Positions 43,299-52,354 of a stretch of DNA of 64,000 bases are shown here, in pieces. The stretch spans positions 23,644 through 87,643 of the forward strand of contig NZ_LRAC01000132.1 in the NCBI RefSeq assembly GCF_001517085.1, given 5' to 3'. A program made the position numbers and the translations under genes. The stretch is from Paenibacillus sp. DMB5. GTDB taxonomy: Bacteria; Bacillota; Bacilli; Paenibacillales; Paenibacillaceae. The notes beneath the pieces are model-generated. The model was given only the letters and a program-made list of their open reading frames with translations, had not been told where the DNA came from and searched no databases. Every line of letters begins with the position of its first letter. The first letter of the stretch is position 1.

Positions 43299-44426
43299 GT
43301 GCTCCTTCGCAACAAATCAATCCGAAGGCTTTCCATTGTGATCATTCTTATACTGCTTACTATACTTCCGCAAGCATCAACAGCTTATTTATCAGCAGGC
43401 GGCCCTTCAGCCGTTTCGCCGCCTTCCTTCCCAGATAATGAAGAGACGCGCAGACTGCTGGAGCAGACGCTGTCTTCTGCTGAGATTGAAAAGGAAATCA
43501 CCCGCATTACTGCCGAGCAAGCCGGTCTTGAGCGAAAAGCAGAAGAGCTGAGGACTCAGGCTGCTGTCAAGCAAACGGCTATAGCTGACCGCCAGGAGCG
43601 TGCAGGTGACATTATCCGTTCATATTATACGGGTGAAAGGGACGGGCTTCTCGCCGCCGTTCTTTCTGCGAGAAGCATCAGCCGGGTGCTTGCCCTGTAT
43701 GATTATTATGAAATTATTATCAGGCGGGACCATGATATTCTAAAGGAGTATGAGGAGGATTATAAGGCTCTGAAGGCGACGCTGACGGCTGCTGAACGCA
43801 GTTCAAGAGAGCTTGAGGAGCTAAAAAGCGCACTGCAGGAGCAGAAAATCCGGGTCGCGGCGCTGAATGAGGAGATTGAGGGCGGCATTCAGGCCAGCAG
43901 TGATCCTGAAAGCATGAGTGCCCTTTTGAATGAGTTCACGAAATATTGGGAGAACATCGGATTGCATGAGGTAAAAATCTACTTCAAGGCATTGTCCTCA
44001 GCCATGAACCGGCTGCCCCAGTTTATCCAGGGCCGCGAGGGCGCCCTGACCCGCAAAGGTATGACTTATAACCTTACGCTGAAGGAAGAGGATTTGAATG
44101 AATTTCTGGTGTCACAGAATAAGCTGTTTAAAGATTTCGGCTTCCGATTTAATGACGGCAGTGTTATCGCCACAGGCTCAAGCGGCGGTTTGACACTGAC
44201 CTTAACCGGCCACTACTCGATCCAGGAAGAACCCGTGAACGGTCTGATGTTCCACATTGATAACGTCGTGTTCAACGGACTGGAGCTCCCGGAATCGACG
44301 CGCCAGGATCTGGAGGATGAATTCGACCTTGGCTTCTATCCGGGTAAAATCGTCTCATTTCTGCATGCGACTGAGGTAGAGAGTAAGAATGGCGTACTCT
44401 ATGTGAAGCTGGGCATTTCATTCTGA
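43299..44426 (+). CDS. Secreted coiled-coil protein of unknown function
   Basis: The 375-residue protein has a signal peptide or N-terminal anchor (about 9-28). A long coiled coil rich in Glu, Leu, Arg and Gln follows (about 45-200), then a mixed alpha/beta C-terminal domain (about 210-375). The coiled-coil part resembles those of PcsB/CwlO-type wall regulators, with the sequence IIRSYYTGERDGLLAAVLSARS near 105-125. No NlpC/P60 or other catalytic domain is seen. It starts at a GTG (43299) after AAAGGTGG. Its last 9 bases overlap the convergent binding-protein gene. Confidence 0.75.
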   Translation: MLLRNKSIRRLSIVIILILLTILPQASTAYLSAGGPSAVSPPSFPDNEETRRLLEQTLSSAEIEKEITRITAEQAGLERKAEELRTQAAVKQTAIADRQERAGDIIRSYYTGERDGLLAAVLSARSISRVLALYDYYEIIIRRDHDILKEYEEDYKALKATLTAAERSSRELEELKSALQEQKIRVAALNEEIEGGIQASSDPESMSALLNEFTKYWENIGLHEVKIYFKALSSAMNRLPQFIQGREGALTRKGMTYNLTLKEEDLNEFLVSQNKLFKDFGFRFNDGSVIATGSSGGLTLTLTGHYSIQEEPVNGLMFHIDNVVFNGLELPESTRQDLEDEFDLGFYPGKIVSFLHATEVESKNGVLYVKLGISF

Positions 44427-45662
44427 TTCCAGGCCGATTGAGGACTTGTACCCTGCTGCATCAAGCTTGCCGGTCAGCAGCAGGGTGACGGCTGCTGAGA
44501 CGGCATCCCAGCGGCCACCCGCCGGCTGCTCAGTGATTTCATCTTCCGTTAACAGCAGGTTTCCGTCAAACGGAAGGCCCGCAATCTCCGGCAGACCTGA
44601 ACGGTACAGCTCCTCCAGCGCCGGCAGCCGCTGTGTATTCTCCAGCCATTCCATCTGTGCTGTTGGAGAAGTGATATATGCCAGCCAGTTGACTGCAGTT
44701 TCCGGATGGGCTGAGCCCGCAGGGAGCGCAAAAAACCTGCTATGCATCGCTTCATAACCTGCACTTCCTGCCGTACCTCCCGGAGCTTTGGCGGACAGTG
44801 AAGCATCCCCGTGCAGTCTCCATTCGGATAGCGGAAGCGCAGCGAGTGCAAGTCTGCCGCTCTGGAGCATGTCCCACATCTCCGGATTAAACCGGCTGCT
44901 TAGATAAAAATAGCTGCGGGCAACCTGTACCCACTCAAGAACAGAAGTATAATCCCCGGTCATCCTATGTCCCATACTTTCCAGCAATGCAGAGAAGCCA
45001 TATGGATTACGGCTGTCCATGGCAAGCAGGTACTGCTCTTTCCCGGGCTCTTTCTGCTGGTGTTCACGCAGCTGGTTCAGCAGCAGGCTCCATTCCTCCA
45101 GACTTGCCGGCACTTCAGCAAATCCCAGTTCAGCTAAGTGCTGCGGGGAATAGACCAGTACATAAGGATCTACGTCCAGCGGAATCCCCCAGTCGTAGCC
45201 GTTCCATTGCATCTGCGGAATCAGCACCGTCAGCGGTGCACTGCCCGGCACACTCTGGTAGACATCCACCGGCAGCAGATATCCCCGTGTCGCCAGGTCG
45301 CGGATATTCCGGCCATCGGTCATAATAATATCCGGGCTCTCCCCGGTTGTCAGCTCCTGTTTGAGCACCTCGGCATTTTCTTCATTGTCAGCATTGCTGA
45401 TCAGCACCTGGATCCCGGTCGACAATGTATAGTTGCTGCTGATCCGCTGCAGCTCCTTCAGTTCCGCACCGCTCATGGACACACGGATATTCAGGCTGGT
45501 TACACTGTCCTTATCTCTTGAATCCGGCTGTTCGGACAGGCTCTGCGGCTGTCTTGGCGGATCCGTACCTTCCGTAGTATCCAGCTCCATGCTCGGCGAC
45601 AAGCTTGTCAGCGCCAGCAGCAGTACCGCGAACAGCAGCCAATAGTTTTTGCGTTTCAGCAT
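44418..45662 (-). CDS. Extracellular solute-binding protein (family 1-like)
   Basis: The 414-residue product has a hydrophobic signal sequence (about 6-22) without a lipobox cysteine, so it may stay anchored or be released. A polar linker and a two-lobed binding-protein fold follow: ELTTGESPDIIMTDGRNIRDLATRGYLLPVD (about 105-135, a typical ligand-cleft region) and WGIPLDVDPYVLVYS (about 158). It looks like a sugar- or polyamine-type binding protein, but no permease genes are near. It may have lost transport and act as a sensor or be an orphan receptor. Confidence 0.8.
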   Translation of the reverse strand: MLKRKNYWLLFAVLLLALTSLSPSMELDTTEGTDPPRQPQSLSEQPDSRDKDSVTSLNIRVSMSGAELKELQRISSNYTLSTGIQVLISNADNEENAEVLKQELTTGESPDIIMTDGRNIRDLATRGYLLPVDVYQSVPGSAPLTVLIPQMQWNGYDWGIPLDVDPYVLVYSPQHLAELGFAEVPASLEEWSLLLNQLREHQQKEPGKEQYLLAMDSRNPYGFSALLESMGHRMTGDYTSVLEWVQVARSYFYLSSRFNPEMWDMLQSGRLALAALPLSEWRLHGDASLSAKAPGGTAGSAGYEAMHSRFFALPAGSAHPETAVNWLAYITSPTAQMEWLENTQRLPALEELYRSGLPEIAGLPFDGNLLLTEDEITEQPAGGRWDAVSAAVTLLLTGKLDAAGYKSSIGLESE

Positions 45663-45822
45663 GGTTCTGTCCCTCCCGTCTATTGAGTCCTTCCCTATTT
45701 TACCAGATGTCGGCGCCTATGTCTTTGGGGCTTTGAAAACGTTCTCTTTCTATTATATATGTAGCGGGGCGGGATGCTGAAAAGATTGCTGCCGCGACAG
45801 AAGGATACATTCCAAGAAAGCT

Positions 45823-45929
45823 TTGGACTTCCGGCCGCTGTTGTCTGCAGATTTCCAGATTATATCCCGCTGTTCACGGTTGAAATCCGCAGACAAAGGC
45901 GGACGCTTCCGCTCCTCTAGTTCCAAACT
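45823..45929. repeat. Structured intergenic repeat candidate
   Basis: In the 400-bp gap before ylaK's end, TTGTCTGCAGATTTC (45842-45856) pairs with GAAATCCGCAGACAA (45883-45897) with one mismatch. Outer TTTGGA and TCCAAA also pair, so the whole segment can fold. A GCGGACGCTTCCGCTCC stretch follows. No coding sense is seen. The composition suggests a dispersed repeat, not a unique regulator. Confidence 0.6.
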
Positions 45930-45994
45930 TCCTTTCCATTCCTCTTATCGCGAAAACAATCTTAAAACCTCCGCCCCGCAATGGGGCGAGCAGG

Positions 45995-46022
45995 CAAAAA
46001 GCCGGGAGGAAAATCTCCCGGC
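45995..46022 (-). terminator. Terminator of ylaK
   Basis: GCCGGGAG-GAAAAT-CTCCCGGC hairpin (46001-46022) followed on the minus strand by TTTTT. Confidence 0.88.
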
Positions 46023-46063
46023 TTAGTATACAGTCCCGGAATTTGCCCGGGGGCTGCATGTAT

Positions 46064-47395
46064 TTACAGCAGATCTGCAGCCAGCTGGGCCAGGCGCGAA
46101 CGCTCGCCTTTTTCCAGAGTGATATGGCCGCTGATGCCCTCTTGCTTGAATTTTTCAACAATATAGCTGAGACCGTTGCTTGCCGCATCCAGGTAAGGGT
46201 GGTCAATCTGCTCAGGGTCGCCCATGAGGATGACCTTGCTCCCTTCCCCGGCACGGGAGACAATCGTCTTAACCTCATGGCGGGACAGATTCTGCGCCTC
46301 ATCAATAATGATGAACTGCGACGGAATGGAACGGCCGCGGATATAGGTGAGCGCCTCGACCTGGATGCTGCCCAGGCCCATCAATATTTTATCGATATCG
46401 CCGGCTTTTTTGGTATCGAACAGGAACTCCAGGTTATCGTAGATCGGCTGCATCCATGGACGTAGCTTCTCATCCTTCTCGCCGGGGAGATAGCCGATAT
46501 CCTTACCCATCGGAACTACAGGCCGGGCAATCAGAAGCTTCTTGTAGCGGTGCTCATCCTCCACCTTGAACAGACCGGCTGCCAGAGCCAGCAATGTCTT
46601 GCCTGTACCCGCCTTGCCAGTGATGGTAACGAGCGGGATATCCTCATTCAGCAGCAGCTCAAGCGCCATCCTCTGCTGGGCGTTGCGGGCGCTGATGCCC
46701 CAGACTGCGTCATTGCCGAGGTAAAGCGGCTCAAGCCGGGACGCATCACTGTTCACTTTGAGCAGGGCCGACTTGCCGCTGCCGATTTCATCCTTAAGAA
46801 TAACGAACTCATGCGGATACAGCTTGAAAGAGAGGTTCAGCTGCTTCACGGACAAGGAACGGTTGCTGTAATATTCATCAATCAGCGACGGATGAACCAG
46901 CAGGGACTGATAACCAGTATATAGCTCGTTCAGGTCGCCGGTACGGTCGGACAGGTAGTCCTCCGGCGTTATGCCAAGCACATCCGCCTTGATGCGGACG
47001 AGCACATCTTTACTTACGAGTACCACAGGACGCGGTTCGGCTTTTTCGTTCTCCTCCAGGAGATAATTAAGCGCTACAGCCAATATCCGGTTGTCATTGG
47101 AGACTTCCCCGAACATCTCCTGTACCTTTACGAAGCTGCGGTGGTTCAGCTCCACCTTCAGCGTGCCTCCATGCTCCAGCTCCACCCCGCTATGCAGGTG
47201 GCCCAGCTCACGGAGTCCGTCTAACAAGCGTGACACGGTTCGGGCGTTGCGGCCGATTTCGTCGGCGTTGCGCTTCTTGGAGTCGATTTCTTCCAGAACT
47301 ACAGCCGGAATGACTACTTCATTCTCCTTAAACGCAAAGATCGAATTGGGGTCGTGCAAGAGCACGTTAGTGTCTAGTACAAATATCTTTTTCAT
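46064..47395 (-). CDS. ylaK: PhoH-family ATPase with N-terminal PIN domain, YlaK
   Basis: PhoH2-type fusion: a PIN ribonuclease-like domain (about 1-140, starting KKIFVLDTNVLLHD) and a PhoH helicase/ATPase domain (about 225-443). Walker A is GKAGTGKTLLALAAGL and Walker B FIIDEAQNLS. Such proteins act on RNA in vitro; the role in Bacilli is unsettled. I use the ATG at 47395 behind GGAGGGG. It is divergent from ylaJ, which in B. subtilis is also its neighbour. Confidence 0.95.
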   Translation of the reverse strand: MKKIFVLDTNVLLHDPNSIFAFKENEVVIPAVVLEEIDSKKRNADEIGRNARTVSRLLDGLRELGHLHSGVELEHGGTLKVELNHRSFVKVQEMFGEVSNDNRILAVALNYLLEENEKAEPRPVVLVSKDVLVRIKADVLGITPEDYLSDRTGDLNELYTGYQSLLVHPSLIDEYYSNRSLSVKQLNLSFKLYPHEFVILKDEIGSGKSALLKVNSDASRLEPLYLGNDAVWGISARNAQQRMALELLLNEDIPLVTITGKAGTGKTLLALAAGLFKVEDEHRYKKLLIARPVVPMGKDIGYLPGEKDEKLRPWMQPIYDNLEFLFDTKKAGDIDKILMGLGSIQVEALTYIRGRSIPSQFIIIDEAQNLSRHEVKTIVSRAGEGSKVILMGDPEQIDHPYLDAASNGLSYIVEKFKQEGISGHITLEKGERSRLAQLAADLL

Positions 47396-47506
47396 GATAT
47401 CCCCTCCACAGCGCCTGGTTTGATTGATCATACATCATACATAACTCTTTTCAGCAAGGGCAACATAAGGTAAAGTACTGATTTTTGACTGAAAGGAGTA
47501 TCTCAT

Positions 47507-48087
47507 ATGAGAAAATCAATGTGTCTGTTGCTGGTACTGCTGCTGCTGACAAGCTGCGGTATCGCCAATAAAGAGTCATCACCCTCTCCTCAGAGTAAAC
47601 AATCGCCTGAAGTGTTAAGCAGCCAGGGGGAGCATGGAGTGCAGCAGCTGTCTGATGACAACACTGCCGCCCTCGATAACAAAAGGGAGTCCGATCCGGA
47701 CAACCTTATGACGTTCAGGACAACAGTGATGTTGCACTGAAGGATCATTTTGAGCAGCTGGCCAAAAGAGTACCCGGTGTAAACGGAGCCCACTGTGTCG
47801 TCATGAACAACCTGGCCGTAGTCGGCATTGATGTAGACGGGTCGCTCGAGCGCTCGCGGGTCGGAAGCATCAAATATTCGGTAGCCGAGGCAATCCGTAA
47901 GGATCCCCGCGGGGTAAAAGCACTGGTCACCGCTGATATGGATCTCTCAGGCCGGCTGGATGATATGAGCCGCCATATGTCACAAGGTAATCCGGTTTCC
48001 GGATTCGCCTCCGAAATGGCAGATATTATCGGCCGGATCATCCCTCAGCTGCCTGAAGATACGAAGCCTCAAGGCAATAATCAATAA
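47507..48087 (+). pseudogene. ylaJ: YhcN/YlaJ-family sporulation lipoprotein, apparent 1-nt frameshift
   Basis: Signal peptide with lipobox LTSC (Cys17) and a Ser/Gln-rich linker. The frame breaks at about 47708-47711 (after PDNLM) and stops at 47740. Adding one G restores DVQDNSDVALKDHFEQLAKR and runs into VVMNNLAVVGIDVDGSLERS, the conserved YhcN/YlaJ domain, to 48087 (193 residues). Members are spore-envelope or germination-related lipoproteins. Without repair, only a 77-residue lipoprotein stub would be exported. It follows AAAGGAG and is divergent from ylaK. Confidence 0.85.
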
Positions 48088-48133
48088 AGGCTTTGCCGCT
48101 GATCACTCCCTTATATTGGTATACCGGATAGAC

Positions 48134-48167
48134 AAAAAAAGCCTAGTGACAGATCACTGGGCTTTTT
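48134..48167. terminator. Bidirectional terminator between ylaJ and ylaL
   Basis: GCCTAGTGA-CAGA-TCACTGGGC stem with seven A on the left and TTTTT on the right, so it can stop both convergent genes. It overlaps the last codons of ylaL. Confidence 0.8.
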
Positions 48168-48609
48168 GCATGGCGGCAAACACTTGTCCGTCCAGCTTCT
48201 CAGCTGCACGTGCATCGTATACCTTCGCATATTTAGGGGCGGACTCAAGCTGTGCGCCATAGAAAAGCGCATTGCGGACCGCTTCAATTTCAACATCAAA
48301 ACAGCACATCTTAAAAGGCACGTCAGGGAGCGGATCCAGCTTAACTGCAGCGCGCCCGTTAATGGCATGAACGGTCCCCTCTCCGAAAACCGTAATGGTC
48401 ACCAGCGGGTTAATCTTCATATTGTTCACCAGTCTCGACCGGTGGTCAATCGCAAGACGTAAGACAGAAGGACTCACGGCGTAGACCCAGGAAATGGCTG
48501 TAGACGTTGGGCCTCCGGATTCCGCATCCACCGTATTAAGAAGAACAAAGGTTTCCGATTGCAGCATCGATAGCAGGGATTCATTGAGCTGAGCAACGGC
48601 TTCGGACAT
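48154..48609 (-). CDS. ylaL: Pyridoxamine 5'-phosphate oxidase-like protein YlaL
   Basis: FMN-binding split-barrel protein of the PNPOx-like superfamily; substrate unknown. Seen: TFVLLNTVDAESGGPTSTAISWVYA (about 20-45), RLAIDHRSRLVNNM (about 52) and a conserved VKLDPLPDVPFKM region. I start at the ATG at 48609 after AGGGGG; 12 upstream codons in the open frame lack support. The ylaJ/K/L neighbourhood matches B. subtilis. Confidence 0.85.
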   Translation of the reverse strand: MSEAVAQLNESLLSMLQSETFVLLNTVDAESGGPTSTAISWVYAVSPSVLRLAIDHRSRLVNNMKINPLVTITVFGEGTVHAINGRAAVKLDPLPDVPFKMCCFDVEIEAVRNALFYGAQLESAPKYAKVYDARAAEKLDGQVFAAMQKAQ

Positions 48610-48708
48610 AAGTACAGGCCCCCTATGCGGCAAATGTGCATTCAATTTATTATATTATAGCACACGCGTAAACTTGCATTCAATTTAGAGATGTTGTCTT
48701 GAAGCAGC

Positions 48709-49788
48709 TCAAGGTGTTTCAGAGGCTGCTGCTGAACCTGCAAGTGTTGCCTGAAGGCTCTGTCTGGCATTTTCCAGCTCTGTATCGTTAATATACACAT
48801 ACGGGCTGCGCCAAGTTCCTGTTACCGGCACAAAAGCTATATTCTCTTTGGAAATCTTCCAGTAGGTAGCAATCATGCTTTTAATCTGCTCATTCTCAAT
48901 ATCGGTTTCCAGATTGTTGCCGACAGCATCCATTACATTGCCGATTTTAAGCACACCGCCCAGTGACTGCATCTGCCCGACCAGCGCATTCAGCACCTCA
49001 TTCTGGCGCTTGTTGCGGTCAAAGTCATCCGAGCCTTCCGTTTTCGGGCTGCAGTTGGACTTGCGGTACCGCACATAATCAAGTGCATCATCCCCGTTCA
49101 GCTGTGCCGGACCCTTTTTGAGATTAATATCGGTTCCGTCCACACTGTCCGTATAGCACATATCGGCGCTGATATTCACATCCACCCCGCCCAGCTCATC
49201 CACAATATCCCGGAAGCCCTGGAAATCAAGTACTGTCACATAATCAATATCAACGTCCAGATATTTGCCCATCATCGTCTTCATCTCATCTTCGGCTGAT
49301 ATGCCGGAAGTGTCCTCTTTGGATTTAAACCTTGCATAATAGGCATTAATCTTGTTCTTCTTATAACCGCTGAGCTCCACATACGTATCACGCGGCAGTG
49401 AAACGACCGTTGCCGATTTCGTATCCGGGTTCAGCGCAGCCACCATAATGACATCCGTCAGATTGGAGGGATGCTTAGGACGGTTATCGGTTCCCAGCAG
49501 CAGCATGGTCAGCGGCTTCGCAGAAGCAAGCTGTCCGCTGTCCACCGCCTGATCGGTACCAAAGCCGCCCTTCTCGAATTTGTAGTACAGGTATCCGGCA
49601 TATCCCAGTCCGGCAAGCACGCCAATCAGCACCAGCATCAGCAGCATTCTGGTCAGCCTTGCAAAAAAGCTGCGCTTTTTAACTTTTTTCTTCTTCGTTT
49701 TGGTCTGAGGGGCAGTACGGTTCTGTTGTCCTCTGCCTCCCTGTGGTCCGTTTGATCTTGGAGGAAGGCTTCCCTTGCTATTACTCAT
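48709..49788 (-). CDS. LytR-CpsA-Psr (LCP) family cell-wall glycopolymer ligase
   Basis: Membrane-anchored enzyme that attaches anionic glycopolymers such as teichoic acids to peptidoglycan. A very basic cytoplasmic tail (about 1-44) is followed by one membrane helix (about 45-68) and the LCP domain (about 90-330). The domain has LLLGTDNRPKHPSNLTDVIMV (near 95, given in part), SLPRDTYVEL (about 129) and DYVRYRKSNCSPKTEGSDDFDRNKRQ (about 235-260). A YlaK-type cluster location has no bearing on substrate. Confidence 0.92.
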   Translation of the reverse strand: MSNSKGSLPPRSNGPQGGRGQQNRTAPQTKTKKKKVKKRSFFARLTRMLLMLVLIGVLAGLGYAGYLYYKFEKGGFGTDQAVDSGQLASAKPLTMLLLGTDNRPKHPSNLTDVIMVAALNPDTKSATVVSLPRDTYVELSGYKKNKINAYYARFKSKEDTSGISAEDEMKTMMGKYLDVDIDYVTVLDFQGFRDIVDELGGVDVNISADMCYTDSVDGTDINLKKGPAQLNGDDALDYVRYRKSNCSPKTEGSDDFDRNKRQNEVLNALVGQMQSLGGVLKIGNVMDAVGNNLETDIENEQIKSMIATYWKISKENIAFVPVTGTWRSPYVYINDTELENARQSLQATLAGSAAASETP

Positions 49789-49870
49789 AATGGAATAAAG
49801 TCCTTTTCATTTCACATAGATTTTGGTTCAAGCTACAAGCTTAGACGAAAACCGGAAGCAAAAGTTGCGT

Positions 49871-50167
49871 TTACCGGTGTTTGTCCGCCGCAGCAGCCTT
49901 CCGTCTCTGCCGGGCTTCCACCAGATAGCGGACCCGCACCAGCAGCATAAGCCCTACTGCAACCAGCAGGCACTGGATAATCGGCAGCTTGTCATGCTGA
50001 AAGATCAGCAGCATGCCGGAGCCGAGCGCCATCATGAGATACAGTACAATCTCCTTACCGATTGACAGCTTCTGATTGACACGGAAGACACGGTTATACA
50101 CATACGTCAGCAGAACAAAAATGACGATATAAGCGACTATCGGATGATCAGCGAACCAGCTCTGCAC
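49871..50167 (-). CDS. ylaH: YlaH-like membrane protein
   Basis: The 98-residue protein has three hydrophobic segments (about 8-25, 38-56, 62-82) and ends in a basic tail (RYLVEARQRRKAAAADKHR). The start PIVAYIVIFVLLTYVYNRVFR matches the YlaH-like family of unknown function. It lies between an LCP gene and typA, as ylaH lies beside ylaG in B. subtilis. Confidence 0.85.
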   Translation of the reverse strand: MQSWFADHPIVAYIVIFVLLTYVYNRVFRVNQKLSIGKEIVLYLMMALGSGMLLIFQHDKLPIIQCLLVAVGLMLLVRVRYLVEARQRRKAAAADKHR

Positions 50168-50261
50168 TGCCCGTCACTCCTCCCGGAAATAGATGTCGCA
50201 TCCATTATATCATTACTGCCGTCATTAATCTTTAAATTTAAGCAAAGCACCGCAGGACAAC

Positions 50262-50290
50262 AAAAAACCGCCGGATTCCACATCCGCGGC
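50262..50290 (-). terminator. Terminator of typA
   Basis: GCCGCGGAT-GTGG-AATCCGGCGG hairpin (50268-50290) then TTTTTTG on the minus strand. Confidence 0.85.
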
Positions 50291-50304
50291 TTATGGCTGT
50301 CAGC

Positions 50305-52149
50305 TTAAGCCTGGCTGGCTTGAGCCTGCTTACGCTGCTTCTCTGCACGCTCGCGCTCGCCCTTGTTCAGGATCTTCTTGCGCAGACGTACGGATTTTGG
50401 CGTGATTTCGCAATATTCATCATCATTCAGGTACTCAAGGGCACCTTCCAGTGAGAACAGACGCGGAGTTTTCATTTTAACCGTTTCATCCTTGGTGGCA
50501 GAACGCACGTTAGTCAGTGCTTTTTCCTTACAGATGTTAACGATAATGTCGTTATCACGGGTATGCTCGCCGACGATCATGCCTTCGTAGATGTCAGTAC
50601 CCGGCTCCAGGAACAGAATACCGCGGTCTTCAACACCGATCATGCCGTAGAACGTAGTTGTTCCGGTTTCGCTGGATACCAGCACGCCCTGGTGGCGTCC
50701 GCCTACCTGGCCGCCGATCAGCGGAGCATAGCTGTCGAACGCATGGTTCATTACGCCATATCCGCGGGTCAGTGTCAGGAAGTGTGTATTGTAACCGATC
50801 AGGCCGCGTGCCGGAATCAGGAATTCCAGACGTACCTGGCCGGTACCGTTGTTGATCATGTTAACCATTTCAGCCTTGCGTGTTCCAAGGCTCTCCATAA
50901 CAGCGCCCATGCTCTCTTCAGGGATATCGATCAGCAGGCGCTCAAGCGGCTCCATCTTGGCTCCGTCGATTTCCTTCACGATAACCTCAGGCTTGGAAAC
51001 CTGCAGCTCATAGCCTTCACGGCGCATATTTTCGATCAGGATACCCAGGTGAAGCTCACCGCGGCCGGATACGATAAATGCGTCAGGGCTGTCTGTTTCG
51101 TCTACACGCAGGCTGACATCTGTTTCAAGCTCCTTGAACAGACGCTCACGCAGTTTACGGGAGGTTACCCATTTCCCTTCTTTACCTGCAAACGGGCTGT
51201 TGTTCACGAGGAATGTCATTTGCATAGTAGGCTCATCAATCTTCAGAACCGGCAGTGCCTCAGGGTTAGCCGGATCAGCAATTGTTTCACCAATGTTGAT
51301 GTCCTTAATCCCGGCAATAGCGACGATATCGCCTGCACCGGCTTCTTCAGTTTCAACACGCTTCAGGCCCTGGAAGCCGAACAGCTTCTCAATACGCGCA
51401 GTTTTGCTCTTGCCGTCGCGCATAATAACCGTTACAGACTGGCCTTGCTTGATTACCCCGCGGTTCACGCGGCCGATTGCGATACGGCCCAGATATTCGT
51501 TGTAATCCATCAGGGTTACAAGGAACTGCAGCGGCTCGTCAACCTTTTCAGTCGGGGACGGGATGTGCTCAATGATGGTTTCATAGAGAGCAAGCATGTT
51601 GTCATCCTGCTTCTCAGGGTCCATGCTAGATGTACCGTTAAGGGCGGAAGCATACACAACCGGGAATTCCAGCTGATCATCGTTTGCTTCAAGCTCAATG
51701 AACAGGTCAAGTACTTCGTCAATAACTTCCTTAGGACGGGCAGCCGGACGGTCAATCTTGTTCACGACAACGATCGGAGTCAGGTTCTGCTCCAGCGCTT
51801 TGCGCAGGACGAACTTCGTCTGCGGCATGCAGCCTTCATAAGCATCAACAACCAGCAGTACACCGTCAACCATTTTCATAATCCGTTCCACTTCGCCGCC
51901 GAAGTCAGCATGGCCCGGGGTATCTACGATGTTGATGAGGAATTCTTTATAGGTAATGGCAGTATTTTTGGCAAGGATGGTGATTCCGCGTTCCCGCTCC
52001 AGGTCGTTAGAGTCCATTGCACGTTCCTGCAGAGTTTCATGGGCGCTGAAAATACCGGATTGCTGCAGCAGCTGATCGACAAGCGTTGTTTTACCATGGT
52101 CAACGTGGGCAATAATCGCGATATTGCGGATTTCTGTTCTTGAATGCAT
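50305..52149 (-). CDS. typA: Ribosome-associated GTPase TypA/BipA
   Basis: Translational GTPase related to EF-G that helps large-subunit assembly and stress or cold growth. G1 is AHVDHGKTTLVDQLL (about 13), G3 DTPGHADFGGEV (about 72) and G4 VVNKIDRP (about 127). The unique C-terminal domain carries LGIRKAEM-like SLGTRKAEMVNM and RGLIGYNTHFLT. I use the ATG at 52149 (MHSRTEIRNIAII), which matches family starts, although the AGAGGA site is 14 bases away. Length 614. Equivalent to B. subtilis ylaG. Confidence 0.97.
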   Translation of the reverse strand: MHSRTEIRNIAIIAHVDHGKTTLVDQLLQQSGIFSAHETLQERAMDSNDLERERGITILAKNTAITYKEFLINIVDTPGHADFGGEVERIMKMVDGVLLVVDAYEGCMPQTKFVLRKALEQNLTPIVVVNKIDRPAARPKEVIDEVLDLFIELEANDDQLEFPVVYASALNGTSSMDPEKQDDNMLALYETIIEHIPSPTEKVDEPLQFLVTLMDYNEYLGRIAIGRVNRGVIKQGQSVTVIMRDGKSKTARIEKLFGFQGLKRVETEEAGAGDIVAIAGIKDINIGETIADPANPEALPVLKIDEPTMQMTFLVNNSPFAGKEGKWVTSRKLRERLFKELETDVSLRVDETDSPDAFIVSGRGELHLGILIENMRREGYELQVSKPEVIVKEIDGAKMEPLERLLIDIPEESMGAVMESLGTRKAEMVNMINNGTGQVRLEFLIPARGLIGYNTHFLTLTRGYGVMNHAFDSYAPLIGGQVGGRHQGVLVSSETGTTTFYGMIGVEDRGILFLEPGTDIYEGMIVGEHTRDNDIIVNICKEKALTNVRSATKDETVKMKTPRLFSLEGALEYLNDDEYCEITPKSVRLRKKILNKGERERAEKQRKQAQASQA

Positions 52150-52220
52150 GATTTGTATCCAAATCCTCTCATTTATCAAATTAAAAATGTTTAAATTCTT
52201 GACATGTCACGGCAATCTCA

Positions 52221-52251
52221 CAAAAGAAGCGCCTGGCAGAAAGCCGACGCT
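52221..52251 (-). terminator. Possible terminator upstream of typA
   Basis: Minus-strand AGCGTCGGC-TTTCT-GCCAGGCGCT followed by TCTTTTG. It would separate the membrane-protein gene at 52355-52867 from typA. Confidence 0.5.
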
Positions 52252-52354
52252 CCAACATTTCTTAATTCTATAGTGAAAGCACCATGAAAAGCAAGTCTTT
52301 TTATGAAAAAACGATTTCCAGCTCCGTGTAAATTTTCTAGTTCGCACAGCCGCT

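Noticed and set aside
50563..52143. Plus-strand open frame of 526 codons
   Set aside because: Antisense shadow of typA; it has no recognisable domain and no ribosome-binding site.
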